Assembly (NCBI GenBank): GCA_017860455.1
Contig: JAGDMF010000002.1
Coordinates: forward strand, 1-51,813
Direction: 5' to 3'
DNA: 51,813 nucleotides
Origin: Bacteroidota bacterium
GTDB lineage: Bacteria > Bacteroidota > Bacteroidia > Bacteroidales > WCHB1-69
Under the pieces are notes generated by a model. It was not told the origin of the DNA, did no database searches, and was given only the letters and a program-made list of their open reading frames with translations. Made by a program: the position numbers and the translations under genes. Positions 17,815 through 26,150 of this stretch are shown here, piece by piece (positions within the stretch are counted from its first letter, which is position 1; every line of letters begins with the position of its first letter).

Positions 17815-19485
17815 TTAAAATAATCCGCTGATATTTCCTTCATTGTCAATATCAATAAATTCGGAGGATGGAATTTCGGGTAATCCGGGCATTCTCATGA
17901 TGTCACCGGCTATTGGAATCACAAATCCGGCACCTGATGCGATCTCAATCTCCCGAATATTAACGATAAAACCGGTGGGTCTGTTTTTTAATTCCGATTT
18001 ATCTGATAACGATTTTTGAGTTTTGGCAATACATACAGGTAAATGTTGCAACCCTAACTCTTCAATCATTTTTAAATCTTTTCTTGCTTTAAGAGAAAAC
18101 TCAACTCCAGCAGCGCCATACATTTCTGTTGCTACAGTATTTATTTTCTTCTCAATACTCCAGCTAAAATCATATATCGGTTGAAAACAATTGGCACATT
18201 CAACTGATGCTTCTACAACCATTTTTGCTAATTCAACGGCTCCTTGACCCCCTTTTTCCCAAGATTCATTAATTGCAAAACGAACTTGCTGTTTTTGAAG
18301 ATGTTCTCTGATCACCTGAATCTCTTCATGGGTATCTGATGAAAACTTATTTAAAGCTACAACAGGATTCAAATTGAAATAACGGATATTTTCAACATGT
18401 TTGTCTAAATTTTGTAACCCGATTTTCACTGCTTCAGGATTCGATTTTTCTAAATCCTTTAAAGCAACCCCACCGTGGTATTTCAACGCTCTTACAGTAG
18501 CAACAATTACAGAAGCATTGGGCATTAAATGTCCATATTGAGCTTTGATGTCAAAAAATTTCTCAGCCCCTAATTCGGAGGCAAAACCGGCTTCTGTTAC
18601 AACGTAATCACTTAAAGACATTCCCATCTTAGTAGCTATCAATGAATTGGTTCCCTGTGCAATATTCGCAAATGGACCACCATGAATTATGGCAGGAGTA
18701 TTTTCTAATGTTTGAACCAGATTAGGTTTAATGGCTTCTTTAAGAAGAGCAGCCATGGCACCCTGAGCTTTCAAATCTTTAGCATAAATTGGTTTTTTAT
18801 CATACGTGAAACCAATAAAAATATTGCCTAATTTGTGTTTCAAATCATTGATATCCGTAGCTAAACATAAAATTGCCATAATTTCGGAGGCGGCGGTGAT
18901 ATCAAACCCGGTTTCACGAGGAATACCCTGTGCTTCACCTCCTAATCCGATCACAATGTTGCGTAAAGCACGCTCATTCATATCCATCACTCTTTTCCAT
19001 CGAACCGTTCTTCCATCTAAACCCAGATTTCGGGTTTTGCTTTGCAGATTATTGTCTATTAAAGCAGCCAAAAGATTATGTGCTTTTTCAATAGCAGACA
19101 GATCTCCTGTAAAATGCAAGTTGATATCTTCCATTGGAATCACCTGTGCATAACCACCTCCTGCAGCTCCCCCTTTAATCCCAAAAACGGGTCCTAATGA
19201 TGGTTCTCTGAGTACAACAGTAGTTTTATGTCCCAACAAATTCATCCCTTGTGCCAAACCAATAGAAGTGGTGGTTTTTCCTTCACCGGCAGGTGTTGGA
19301 GTTATGGCTGTAACTAAAATCAGTTTACTTTTTTTAATTTTTTCTTCATCAATAAGACTTAAAGGAAGCTTCGATTTGAACTTTCCATAGTACTCTATGA
19401 GTTCTTTGTCGATGTTCAATTTTGCTGCAATATCTTTGATATGCATCATGTTTGCTTCTCTGGCGATTTCAATGTCTTTTTTCAT
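17815..19485 (-). CDS. fhs: Formate-tetrahydrofolate ligase
   Basis: 556 residues, cytoplasmic. It makes 10-formyl-THF from formate, THF and ATP for purine synthesis and one-carbon metabolism. The nucleotide-binding TPTPAGEGKTTTSIGLAQGM is at 62-81, followed by REPSLGPVFGIKGGAAGGGY, DLSAIEKAHNLLAA, NLDKHVENIRYF and a GFVIPIAGDIMRMPGLP C-terminus, all typical. Complete length. A monocistronic unit is likely: a terminator-like hairpin lies upstream (19509-19536) and another downstream (17737-17767). No adjacent folD or purine gene is present. Confidence 0.97.
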   Translation of the reverse strand: MKKDIEIAREANMMHIKDIAAKLNIDKELIEYYGKFKSKLPLSLIDEEKIKKSKLILVTAITPTPAGEGKTTTSIGLAQGMNLLGHKTTVVLREPSLGPVFGIKGGAAGGGYAQVIPMEDINLHFTGDLSAIEKAHNLLAALIDNNLQSKTRNLGLDGRTVRWKRVMDMNERALRNIVIGLGGEAQGIPRETGFDITAASEIMAILCLATDINDLKHKLGNIFIGFTYDKKPIYAKDLKAQGAMAALLKEAIKPNLVQTLENTPAIIHGGPFANIAQGTNSLIATKMGMSLSDYVVTEAGFASELGAEKFFDIKAQYGHLMPNASVIVATVRALKYHGGVALKDLEKSNPEAVKIGLQNLDKHVENIRYFNLNPVVALNKFSSDTHEEIQVIREHLQKQQVRFAINESWEKGGQGAVELAKMVVEASVECANCFQPIYDFSWSIEKKINTVATEMYGAAGVEFSLKARKDLKMIEELGLQHLPVCIAKTQKSLSDKSELKNRPTGFIVNIREIEIASGAGFVIPIAGDIMRMPGLPEIPSSEFIDIDNEGNISGLF

Positions 19486-19508
19486 TTATATTTTCTTTAA
19501 ATAAAAAA

Positions 19509-19536
19509 TGTATGAAAATGTTTCCATTTTCATACA
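19509..19536 (-). terminator. Intrinsic terminator after the DOMON/T9SS gene
   Basis: Perfect 12-bp inverted repeat TGTATGAAAATG / CATTTTCATACA with a 4-nt loop, followed on the minus strand by a U-run. It lies 31 bp after the stop at 19568 and only 23 bp upstream of the fhs ATG, so it could also affect the fhs leader. Confidence 0.75.
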
Positions 19537-19567
19537 TTCACGTTCAGATTTTAATCAATAATTTTCA

Positions 19568-20782
19568 TTACTTTTTAATCAATTTAACAGTTTGACGATC
19601 ATTATCGTCGATAGTAAAAATGTAGAATCCCGATGGAAGGGTAGTGAGGCTGATCATCATGTTTTCATGGTTAATGACTCCCCTAATTAAAGCAACACCA
19701 TTAGAATTGCTTATTGCGTAGGTTTTCCCGATCAACGAACCATCAACAGCAATAGTAGTGTATTGATCCGCAGGATTAGGATAAAGATTTATTTTGTATT
19801 TGTTTTCATTTTCATTGATTCCGATTACAACAACATCTAAACAGTCACTCCTTTTGGTACATCCGTCTTGCGTAATTTCAACTGCATAACTACCTGTTAC
19901 TGTGGCATTATGAAATTGTTGTGTAGCAAATGGGAGTGGTTCAAAATTGTTATTGCAATCTACCCACTGGTAAGTTCCTGATGTATTAACAGCTGTCATA
20001 AGTGTTCCATTAACAATTAGTGAAACATCAATTACTGTTAAATTGGCAGTAACGGCTAACCTTTCAATAGATTCCAACCCTGCTACAGTTTGAGTAGCAT
20101 AATAGATGGAACCGTTAACTAAGGGCGTTGTTGATGGTAGAACTGTGGTTGAAGTAGCTGAACTGTACCATTTAATACCGGCACCGGTTACCACTAAATC
20201 AGCTAATGTATTTCCTTCACAAAACGATTGTTGAGCGGCACCTGTTGGAGCTGCAGGAGGAGTTGGAACCAGAGTAAACGTTAAACTTCTCGATCCCATG
20301 TGATTGGATCCATGATCGTTAAGATTAAATGTATTTGAGTTTCCACGGGCCCAGATTACATTCAAATTTCCAGATTGCGCACTAAATGTGTAATCATGGA
20401 TATCTCCTGTGTTTAATGACCGGGTAGCTACAATGGTTCTTGCTGTTCCAACAGTGACATCCGACACAATAGTCCAATCCTGACTTGGATCATAAGTTGG
20501 AGCTGAATACCCTGTAAGATAGGCATCTGGAGTGGTTAATGGAGCTACTTTATGAGATACAAATACATCAACACCATTTGCCATTTGGGTTGTATTAAAA
20601 CCGATGGAAAACCATCTGCTTGATGGTCCGGTCATGGTTAATGTAACATTTGTGCTCAAATCAATTTTTACATTCATTTCTAAACCTGAGGTATTAGAAA
20701 GTGTAACTACTCCTGAAGTATAGGTTTGTCCTTGTGCCCATCCCATCAAAAGTACGAATAAAATTGTAAATATGCTTTTCAT
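19568..20782 (-). CDS. DOMON-like domain protein with T9SS sorting domain
   Basis: 404 residues. The signal peptide is residues 1-18 (cut before QTYTSG). Residues 20-170 look like a DOMON domain: LTMTGPSSRWFSIGFN followed by MANGVDVFVSH, and later a conserved HGSNHMGSRSLTFTL. DOMON folds bind haem or sugars, but no ligand can be named here. Residues 175-250 are an Ig-like module (QSFCEGNTLADL, GIKWYSS) and 250-320 a second beta module. The C-terminal 80 residues (INLYPNPADQYTTIAVDG ... GFYIFTI ... KLIKK) form a type A T9SS sorting domain, so the protein is exported across the outer membrane. It is transcribed alone and ends in a hairpin at 19509-19536. Confidence 0.85.
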   Translation of the reverse strand: MKSIFTILFVLLMGWAQGQTYTSGVVTLSNTSGLEMNVKIDLSTNVTLTMTGPSSRWFSIGFNTTQMANGVDVFVSHKVAPLTTPDAYLTGYSAPTYDPSQDWTIVSDVTVGTARTIVATRSLNTGDIHDYTFSAQSGNLNVIWARGNSNTFNLNDHGSNHMGSRSLTFTLVPTPPAAPTGAAQQSFCEGNTLADLVVTGAGIKWYSSATSTTVLPSTTPLVNGSIYYATQTVAGLESIERLAVTANLTVIDVSLIVNGTLMTAVNTSGTYQWVDCNNNFEPLPFATQQFHNATVTGSYAVEITQDGCTKRSDCLDVVVIGINENENKYKINLYPNPADQYTTIAVDGSLIGKTYAISNSNGVALIRGVINHENMMISLTTLPSGFYIFTIDDNDRQTVKLIKK

Positions 20783-20879
20783 TGGTTATTGTTTTAAATT
20801 ATGGGGCAAAGATAAAGCATATATTCGTATTGACCAAACTAATTTTATCTATAAAAGCTATAGATAACGTCAATGCAAA

Positions 20880-21212
20880 TTAACAATTTTCGTGATCTCT
20901 ACATCTTCTTTTTCTACGGGCTGCTCCACAAGGTCCACCAAAAATGATGCTTATTCCCAACATAAATCCAAAATCATACCAACCCCCATTATTATTTACG
21001 GCATAAATAGCCACTCTCTCTTTAAAAAGGCTAACGATAAAAGTAACGGGAGAGATGATTCCATGCCATAGGCCATTCCAGAATCCATAGGTTTTTTCAT
21101 CTACACAATTGGAAACATCTATATATTTAGCACATCCTGCAAGCAGGACAATACCGATTAAAGAGATTCCAACAATTCTCAAATACTTGTTTAATTGATT
21201 GTTATTGTTCAT
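20880..21212 (-). CDS. Small lipoprotein with membrane segments, unknown function
   Basis: 110 residues. The lipobox is LLAG-C27. The mature part contains YGFWNGLWHGIISPVTFIVSLF, a conserved-looking amphipathic or membrane segment, then WYDFGFMLGISIIFGG and a basic, Cys-containing tail (RRKRRCRDHENC). I recall similar short proteins in many bacteria but no function is established. It diverges from the riboswitch-controlled gene. Confidence 0.65.
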   Translation of the reverse strand: MNNNNQLNKYLRIVGISLIGIVLLAGCAKYIDVSNCVDEKTYGFWNGLWHGIISPVTFIVSLFKERVAIYAVNNNGGWYDFGFMLGISIIFGGPCGAARRKRRCRDHENC

Positions 21213-21281
21213 TTTTTTTAAAATTTGAATAAGTTTTTACTAATAATTAATGGAGCAAATATAAGAAATTTTCAAATCCCT

Positions 21282-21312
21282 ATTGCATTTTTAAAAATAA
21301 TTTGTATTTTTG
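21282..21312 (+). promoter_or_regulatory. Bacteroidota-type promoter for the cobalamin-riboswitch transcript
   Basis: ATTG (21282-21285) and TATTTTTG (21305-21312) are separated by 19 bp, close to the Bacteroidota consensus TTTG-N19-TAnnTTTG. The predicted transcript begins a few bases before the riboswitch core. Confidence 0.6.
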
Positions 21313-21321
21313 CCGCTGATT

Positions 21322-21500
21322 ACCTGGTGAGAGATTCTTGTTCGCAAAATCTCGAGAGGGAATTAGGTGTAAATCCTAAACAGTACCCGCTGCTGTAAGT
21401 TTCATTCGTTCTTTGAGCTTCCTCAATATGTCACTGTTGATTGTATCAATGGGAAGACGCTCAAAGAGAAACAAGTCAGAAAACCTGCCAATTAGTCGTT
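21322..21500 (+). promoter_or_regulatory. Cobalamin riboswitch
   Basis: The ordered consensus elements of the cobalamin aptamer are present: CTGGTGAGAG, GAGGGAATTAGGTG, TAAATCC, the B12-box core CAGTACCCGCTGCTGTAAG (21381-21399), GTCACTG with CAATGGGAAG, and closing AAGTCAGAAAACCTGCC (21474-21490). The following AAGCTT...AAGCTT-like segment up to the ATG at 21624 is the probable expression platform. In Gram-negative bacteria this element usually represses B12 uptake or synthesis genes when cobalamin is high. Confidence 0.93.
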
Positions 21501-21623
21501 GTGAAAAGCTTCGGGAAGTGAGCTTACACAAACGAGTTATATCCGTTTGGTTTACCGTTTGATTTCATTTTCCGAGCAAAAAAAGGTTCTGAAAATATTT
21601 TTAATCAACTAAAAACCAATATT

Positions 21624-23054
21624 ATGAAAAAAATTCTAACCCTCTTTAGCCTTTTAACTTTGTTTTGGAGTATTAATGCTCAGAATACAAGAAGTGTAAA
21701 CACGTTACCTGAAGATGCAACCATAGCCAATGATCAGATCCGGTATTGGGTCGGTGGTGGCTCAAAAAGTGCTATTTTAACTGTTAACTGGTGTGATACT
21801 GCCATTGCATTGGCCTGGGGTGTCCGTTTTGAAGGAGATTCTATTTTAGTTGCCGACTTAATGCATACTGTGGCACTTTATGATCCCAGAATCCACTTTT
21901 CCTACGGGGATTGGGGAATTACAGATATTACCTATCAGGATGAAACATACAATCTGGCACTTGCCGGTGATTGGTGGATGTACAATGTCAATGGTCAGTC
22001 AGCGATGCTTGGTATTGATGCCCAATATGTTCACAATGGGGATGTTATAAAATGGGGTGATGAATCTTGCGGAATTGCAGATGCCAACTTTAATTATGTT
22101 TGGACAACTCCAATTCAACCTATTTTAACCGGAGTAAGTGATCAAACGATTTTTGACGGAATTGTTGGAAGTTCCAACTTTTTAGCAATCTCTTACGATA
22201 ATAGCGCCATTGTCGGATGGGCAACCGGTTGTCAGGTTACCCGCGGATATCAGGATATCGCAAATCCTATTTTATTTGCTTCTTACGGCAACGAGTTGGA
22301 TGCTGTGGGACAAGCAACCAACTCTACCATGGAAGTGGTAAGTCTGGGAGATCATGGGTCAGCAGTACTCACCTTCTCCACTCCAATTATCAATACCACA
22401 GGTTACGATTTCGCTGTTTTTGAAAATAGTTTGAACGATGTTTTCTTAGAGCTGGCATTTGTTGAAGTGAGCTCTGATGGCATAAATTATTTTAGATTTC
22501 CATCAGTATCCAACACGCCTAATGATGTTCAAATCAGCAATGCCGGTTCTGTGGATGCTACTCATATTCATAACTTAGCCGGGAAACACCGTGCAGGATG
22601 GGGAACATTATTTGATTTAGATGACTTATCAGGGTATACTGCATTGAATATTAACAATATAACCCACATCAGAATTGTAGATGTAGTTGGTTCAATTGAT
22701 GCTCAATACGGAACTACAGATCGTTATGGAAACCTCATCAATGATCCCTACCCTACTGATTTTGCATCGGGAGGATTTGATTTGGGTGGTGTAGCGGTTT
22801 TAAACGGTTATATTCCGGAAGCTATAGATGATTACACAAATTTGTCCATTCATGTATATCCCAATCCTTGCGCTGATTTTGTGATGGTTGATAATCAGGA
22901 GGGAAAACAAGCCACGCTGGTTAATGCATTAGGACAAATCATCTGGACAGGATCGATAGAAAACAGCCATCAACAAATTGAAATGAGTCAATTTAACAGC
23001 GGTATCTATTTCTTACAAATCGGAACTCAAACGGTAAAGATTGTAAAGAGATAG
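21624..23054 (+). CDS. Cobalamin-regulated secreted surface protein with T9SS sorting domain
   Basis: 476 residues. The signal peptide is residues 1-19. Residues 38-165 (DQIRYWVGGGSKSAILTVNW, LAWGVRFEG, LYDPRIHF) match a domain found in Bacteroidota secreted proteins, often near TonB-dependent or B12-related genes. Residues 200-390 form a second beta-rich module ending GGFDLGGVAVLNG, similar to surface proteins linked to cobalamin uptake in this phylum. The last 75 residues (IHVYPNPCADFVMVD ... GIYFLQIGTQTVKIVKR) are a T9SS type A sorting domain. The upstream riboswitch implies expression under B12 limitation. I infer a surface cobalamin-capture role analogous to BtuG/BtuH-type proteins; no BtuB receptor is in the window, and direct binding residues cannot be read. 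Confidence 0.8.
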   Translation: MKKILTLFSLLTLFWSINAQNTRSVNTLPEDATIANDQIRYWVGGGSKSAILTVNWCDTAIALAWGVRFEGDSILVADLMHTVALYDPRIHFSYGDWGITDITYQDETYNLALAGDWWMYNVNGQSAMLGIDAQYVHNGDVIKWGDESCGIADANFNYVWTTPIQPILTGVSDQTIFDGIVGSSNFLAISYDNSAIVGWATGCQVTRGYQDIANPILFASYGNELDAVGQATNSTMEVVSLGDHGSAVLTFSTPIINTTGYDFAVFENSLNDVFLELAFVEVSSDGINYFRFPSVSNTPNDVQISNAGSVDATHIHNLAGKHRAGWGTLFDLDDLSGYTALNINNITHIRIVDVVGSIDAQYGTTDRYGNLINDPYPTDFASGGFDLGGVAVLNGYIPEAIDDYTNLSIHVYPNPCADFVMVDNQEGKQATLVNALGQIIWTGSIENSHQQIEMSQFNSGIYFLQIGTQTVKIVKR

Positions 23055-23078
23055 TATTCTGATTTTTAACATTTTATT

Positions 23079-23300
23079 ATGGGCGTGTCCCACCTCCGGG
23101 CTCATGAAAGTGAGTCCGGATTTTTTTGTACAATCCAGCCCGTCGGAGGGTCGGCATCCGGCCTGTACTCCTCGTTTCGCTGCAAGGGTCTGAGCGGCCG
23201 GGCAGTAGCTCACAGGTTCGCTCTGCCCGATCCGTCATCCCCTATGCAGCTCAACTTGCGGGGTACCTGGCCTCCTGCCTCACGCATCGCAAATCGGAAA
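23079..23300. repeat. GC-rich intergenic repeat, family B
   Basis: About 220 bp of much higher GC content than the flanks, starting GGGCGTGTCCCACCTCCGGG and including GGCCGGGCAGTAGCTCACAGG and CTATGCAGCTCAACTTGCGG. It matches my recollection of palindromic high-GC repeats scattered between genes in Bacteroidota. Several short inverted pairs are visible (for example CCGGGCTC/GAGTCCGG). The short open frames inside are not genes. It is a single copy in this window and unrelated to family A. Confidence 0.6.
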
Positions 23301-23301
23301 A

Positions 23302-23347
23302 TACACCGCATATTTTGCGGTGTAAAAGGGGAGAATGCACCGCAAAT
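23302..23347. promoter_or_regulatory. 3' flank motif cluster of the fic gene (CACCGCA palindrome plus direct repeat)
   Basis: A 9-bp perfect palindrome TACACCGCA / TGCGGTGTA with a 5-nt loop (23302-23324) is followed by AATGCACCGCAAAT (23334-23347), which is repeated exactly next to the fic start codon. Position is 2 bp from the fic stop. It could be an operator, a terminator-like hairpin or a cassette boundary. Confidence 0.6.
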
Positions 23348-23349
23348 AG

Positions 23350-24474
23350 TTATAGTTTGGGAATTCTGAGTTTTGATGGACTGTTAATCAAATAGTTGGT
23401 TTTTTTTCCTTGATCCTCAACAATAAGCATCTCTTTTTCAACCAAATCTTTCAAATCTCTTAAGGCAGTATCAGCGGAAATATTGTGAAGTTTTGCATAA
23501 TTAGATGATCTAAGATATCCCATTTTTTTATCATACTGATCATAGAGATAATTAATTATAAATCTCTGCCGTGAATTAAGGGATTTTTCAGCATGATGAT
23601 CCCAGAATTTTGCTTTATCTAAAACAATTCCTAAGTGAACTTCACTTGAAAGTAAGGCCCTTTCAAAACAGTTTAAAAACCATTCCAAATAACCAGTGAT
23701 GTCACAATCCCCTTTTTGGGTTTTTTCGATTATTTGATTGTAATGTTTGTGTTCTTTATATAGTTGGTTTGATAAACTATAAAAACGAATTTTACTGTTA
23801 TCACTACGTGCCAATTGCATATCCATTATAGTTCTTGCGATTCTACCATTCCCATCATCAAATGGATGGATTGTTACAAACCATAAATGGGAGATAAATG
23901 CTTTTAAAAGGGGATCAATAACTAAATGATCATTATTAAACCAACTTAAAAAGTGTTCCATTTCATAAGGTACTTTTTCAGGAGAAGGAGCTACAAAATG
24001 GATTTTTTCTCTTCCAAAGTTACCTGAAACTACTTTCATTCCACCTGATCTATAGTGAGCAACTTCAATTTTTTGTATTCCTGAAATTCCTTTTGGGAAC
24101 AAAGAATGATGCCATCCAAACAAACGCTCTTCTGTTAGTGGTTTTGAAAAGTTTTGTGTAGCATCCAGATATACGGAAACAATAGTTTCAATATCACGAG
24201 GGGATGTTATAAAATCATTTTTTTCAATTCCTAATTGTTGAGCAATTGAAGAGCGAACATGATCAGGATTTAAAAATTCACCTTCTATTTTATAGGAGTC
24301 AACAACATCTAGTGTCAGAGAGATTAATGTTGATTCTGAGTTTAATTCAAAACCTAAATTATCAATTTTCCCAAGCAATTTGCCTTGTAAATAACGTGTT
24401 TTTACTAGCAATGGATAGATCCTATCGTTTTCCCAGGTAAAGTTTGTCCAATTTTCAATTTCATGAATATACAT
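23350..24474 (-). CDS. Fic family protein (AMPylase/FIC domain) with winged-helix C-terminus
   Basis: About 374 residues. The Fic active site HPFDDGNGRIAR is at residues 203-214 of the chosen start. The inhibitory motif (S/T)xxxE(G/N) is present upstream as SYKIEG (60-65), so it is a class II enzyme with its own N-terminal inhibitory helix. The N-terminus (MYIHEIENWTNFTW) is the usual Fic/DOC N-domain. The C-terminal 90 residues (NSRQRFIINYLYDQ, then SADTALRDLKDLVEKEML) form a winged-helix DNA-binding domain, which suggests autoregulation. Fic proteins transfer AMP or other NMPs to target proteins; the target is unknown. The start at 24474 is chosen because the 14-bp motif directly precedes it and an earlier ATG would read through that motif. 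Confidence 0.92.
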   Translation of the reverse strand: MYIHEIENWTNFTWENDRIYPLLVKTRYLQGKLLGKIDNLGFELNSESTLISLTLDVVDSYKIEGEFLNPDHVRSSIAQQLGIEKNDFITSPRDIETIVSVYLDATQNFSKPLTEERLFGWHHSLFPKGISGIQKIEVAHYRSGGMKVVSGNFGREKIHFVAPSPEKVPYEMEHFLSWFNNDHLVIDPLLKAFISHLWFVTIHPFDDGNGRIARTIMDMQLARSDNSKIRFYSLSNQLYKEHKHYNQIIEKTQKGDCDITGYLEWFLNCFERALLSSEVHLGIVLDKAKFWDHHAEKSLNSRQRFIINYLYDQYDKKMGYLRSSNYAKLHNISADTALRDLKDLVEKEMLIVEDQGKKTNYLINSPSKLRIPKL

Positions 24475-24525
24475 AATGCACCGCAAATTATGCGGCAAAT
24501 ATACAACAAATTCACCGCAAAATTG
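24475..24525 (-). promoter_or_regulatory. 5' flank motif cluster of the fic gene (candidate operator)
   Basis: AATGCACCGCAAAT (24475-24488) abuts the fic ATG and is an exact copy of the 14-mer at the gene's 3' end. It is followed by TGCGG, making the interrupted palindrome CCGCA-N5-TGCGG (24481-24495), and by CACCGCAAAAT (24513-24523). Three related half-sites near the start suggest binding by the Fic C-terminal winged helix. Confidence 0.55.
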
Positions 24526-24785
24526 TATGAATTAATAAATTTTTAATATTTGTATAAAAATTTTACAAATATTTTATTTATTAGAAAAAAATTTGAATTA
24601 GTATTCTTAGCCGGAACAAAAAAATGGTATTTTTGTTAATATTTTCCATAAAATAAAAGTGCATGAGTATGTTACTATCCTATCTTAAAAATGAAAAAGT
24701 CATTGAACTTTTTTAAATAATGTAAAGTTATATGCTTTTTTCGTTTTTGTATTCAATATTAAAAAACACTATAAATCAAAACAAA

Positions 24786-25730
24786 ATGAGATATTTTACT
24801 TTTCTTTTCTTGATCTTTTCTCAGTCATTATTTAGTCAAACTATTCAAATATTTGATCCACTTGATTCTAAAAAAAATATGAATTTATTTATGGAAATTG
24901 GAATTGATGAATATGGGAATAAATGGCTAGCTACTATGAACTCTGGGTTAATAAAGTATAATGGTAAAGAATTTGAATTTTATAACGAATCAAATTCAGA
25001 AATTAAAGGCAATTCTACAGGTCCAATATATGTTGATTCGAAAGGAAATATTTGGATTAGCTATTTTAATAGAGAAAAATTATTATATGGATTTGTGAAA
25101 TATGATGGTAGGACTTGGACAAAAAATTTTAATGGAATTAATCTTAATTCCACTTCAAAAATGATTGAAGACTCAAAAGGGAACATTTATTTTGCCCAAA
25201 AAAGAAAATTAATTATTTTTGATGGTAAGAATTGGTCTAATATTAATTACCCAAAAGGAAATTACCCAACAAGGTCTTTAGCGGTAGATTCGAATGGAAC
25301 GATTGCAATCGGTCACCATTATGGATTATTAATCAAAAAAAAGAATGTATGGCAATCGTATAAACTTGATAAATCTGAAGTATATTCAATCCCATCAGCT
25401 TTGTGTTTTGATCAAAATGGCAACTTGTTTATTGGGTATTATGGCAATGGTGATATTGGGTTTTCAATTTTAGACACAAATGGACATTGGCAACATTTTA
25501 GTACATTTAATTCAGATTTACCCAGTAATAGCATTAGAGATATTAAAATGGATGAATTGGGTAATTTATGGATGTGTTCAGATGATGGATTAGTTAAATA
25601 TACTAATGGAGAAATTATTTCCTATAATTTAAGGAAAGATTATGATGAAAATTTTTTATATTATTTAGCCATTGAGGATAATACAATTTGGATAACATCT
25701 TGTTTTGGACTAATTAAGTTTAATGAATAA
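24786..25730 (+). CDS. Secreted two-component-regulator-type propeller protein
   Basis: 314 residues from the chosen ATG, which gives a clean signal peptide (MRYFTFLFLIFSQSLFS, cut before QT); an ATG 18 codons upstream adds only an implausible leader. The body holds repeated propeller blades of the Reg_prop kind: DEYGNKWLATMNSGLIKYNG, DSKGNIWISYF, DSKGNIYFAQ and DELGNLWMCSDDGLVKYTNG. In hybrid two-component sensors such repeats bind glycan fragments, but here there is no kinase, membrane anchor or sorting domain, so it is a free-standing secreted propeller. Gene is AT-rich like the neighbouring accessory genes. Confidence 0.75.
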   Translation: MRYFTFLFLIFSQSLFSQTIQIFDPLDSKKNMNLFMEIGIDEYGNKWLATMNSGLIKYNGKEFEFYNESNSEIKGNSTGPIYVDSKGNIWISYFNREKLLYGFVKYDGRTWTKNFNGINLNSTSKMIEDSKGNIYFAQKRKLIIFDGKNWSNINYPKGNYPTRSLAVDSNGTIAIGHHYGLLIKKKNVWQSYKLDKSEVYSIPSALCFDQNGNLFIGYYGNGDIGFSILDTNGHWQHFSTFNSDLPSNSIRDIKMDELGNLWMCSDDGLVKYTNGEIISYNLRKDYDENFLYYLAIEDNTIWITSCFGLIKFNE

Positions 25731-25760
25731 TATAATAAAACATTTACTTTTTACTATTTA

Positions 25761-26075
25761 ACCACCCCGGCCTAGCGGCCACCCCTCCAATGGAGGGGAA
25801 TTTGCGACTATCTTATTTACTGGCAAATAAGATATTAAAATTAACAAAACTATTCACTATTTGTTATTCACCATAAAACCGCTTGCGGTTTTGCGCATTA
25901 GGGATGTGGAGGGCGCTGAAGGCGGTGCGAACTGGAACGAGCGCCGCGATAGATATTCCTTTGCAGAGTATACATTTTTAAGCGAAGTGCAGTGAAGCAC
26001 GGGAGCGAAGCGCACCCCGGAACAAGCCCGACGGCACGTGCGTGGATTTGTGGGTCAGGTGGTGCCGGAATGCCC
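25761..26075. repeat. Structured intergenic repeat, family A copy 2
   Basis: Shares ordered blocks with 2311-2691: CACCCCTCCAATGGAGGGG, an AT-rich hairpin (25809-25834, 10-bp stem with different bases), AAAACCGCTTGCGGTTTT, GGCGGTGCGAACTGGAACGA with GCGCCG, AGCGAAGTGC/GTGAAGCAC, and AAGCCCGACGGCACGTGCGT. It ends GGTGCCGGAATGCCC, the exact inverse of the start of copy 1, so a full element has about 15-bp inverted termini. The left terminus is missing here. Confidence 0.75.
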
Positions 26076-26088
26076 AAATAAAAAAAAT

Positions 26089-26108
26089 AGTTTTTACCCG
26101 TAAAAACT
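26089..26108. promoter_or_regulatory. Palindromic operator candidate of the AbiE operon
   Basis: Perfect palindrome AGTTTTTAC-CC-GTAAAAACT sits 13 bp upstream of the -7 box TATATTTG (26122-26129), covering the -33 region of the promoter. AbiEi antitoxins are known to repress their own operon by binding inverted repeats, so this is the natural operator. Confidence 0.6.
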
Positions 26109-26121
26109 CTTATTTTTTTCA

Positions 26122-26129
26122 TATATTTG
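26122..26129 (+). promoter_or_regulatory. Promoter -7 box of the AbiE operon
   Basis: TATATTTG matches the Bacteroidota -7 consensus TAnnTTTG and lies 21 bp before the AbiEi ATG. No clear TTTG -33 box is present; the palindrome at 26089-26108 occupies that position. Confidence 0.45.
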
Positions 26130-26150
26130 CAAAATTAAATTTCGACACAA

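Noticed and set aside
23013-23395. Several open frames in the GC-rich repeat
   Set aside because: Open frames arise from high GC in repeat family B; they overlap the flanking genes and have no protein-like features.
25898-26122. 74-residue minus-strand open frame
   Set aside because: It covers repeat family A copy 2 and runs over the AbiE operator and promoter; no similarity to the frame in copy 1 beyond shared repeat DNA.
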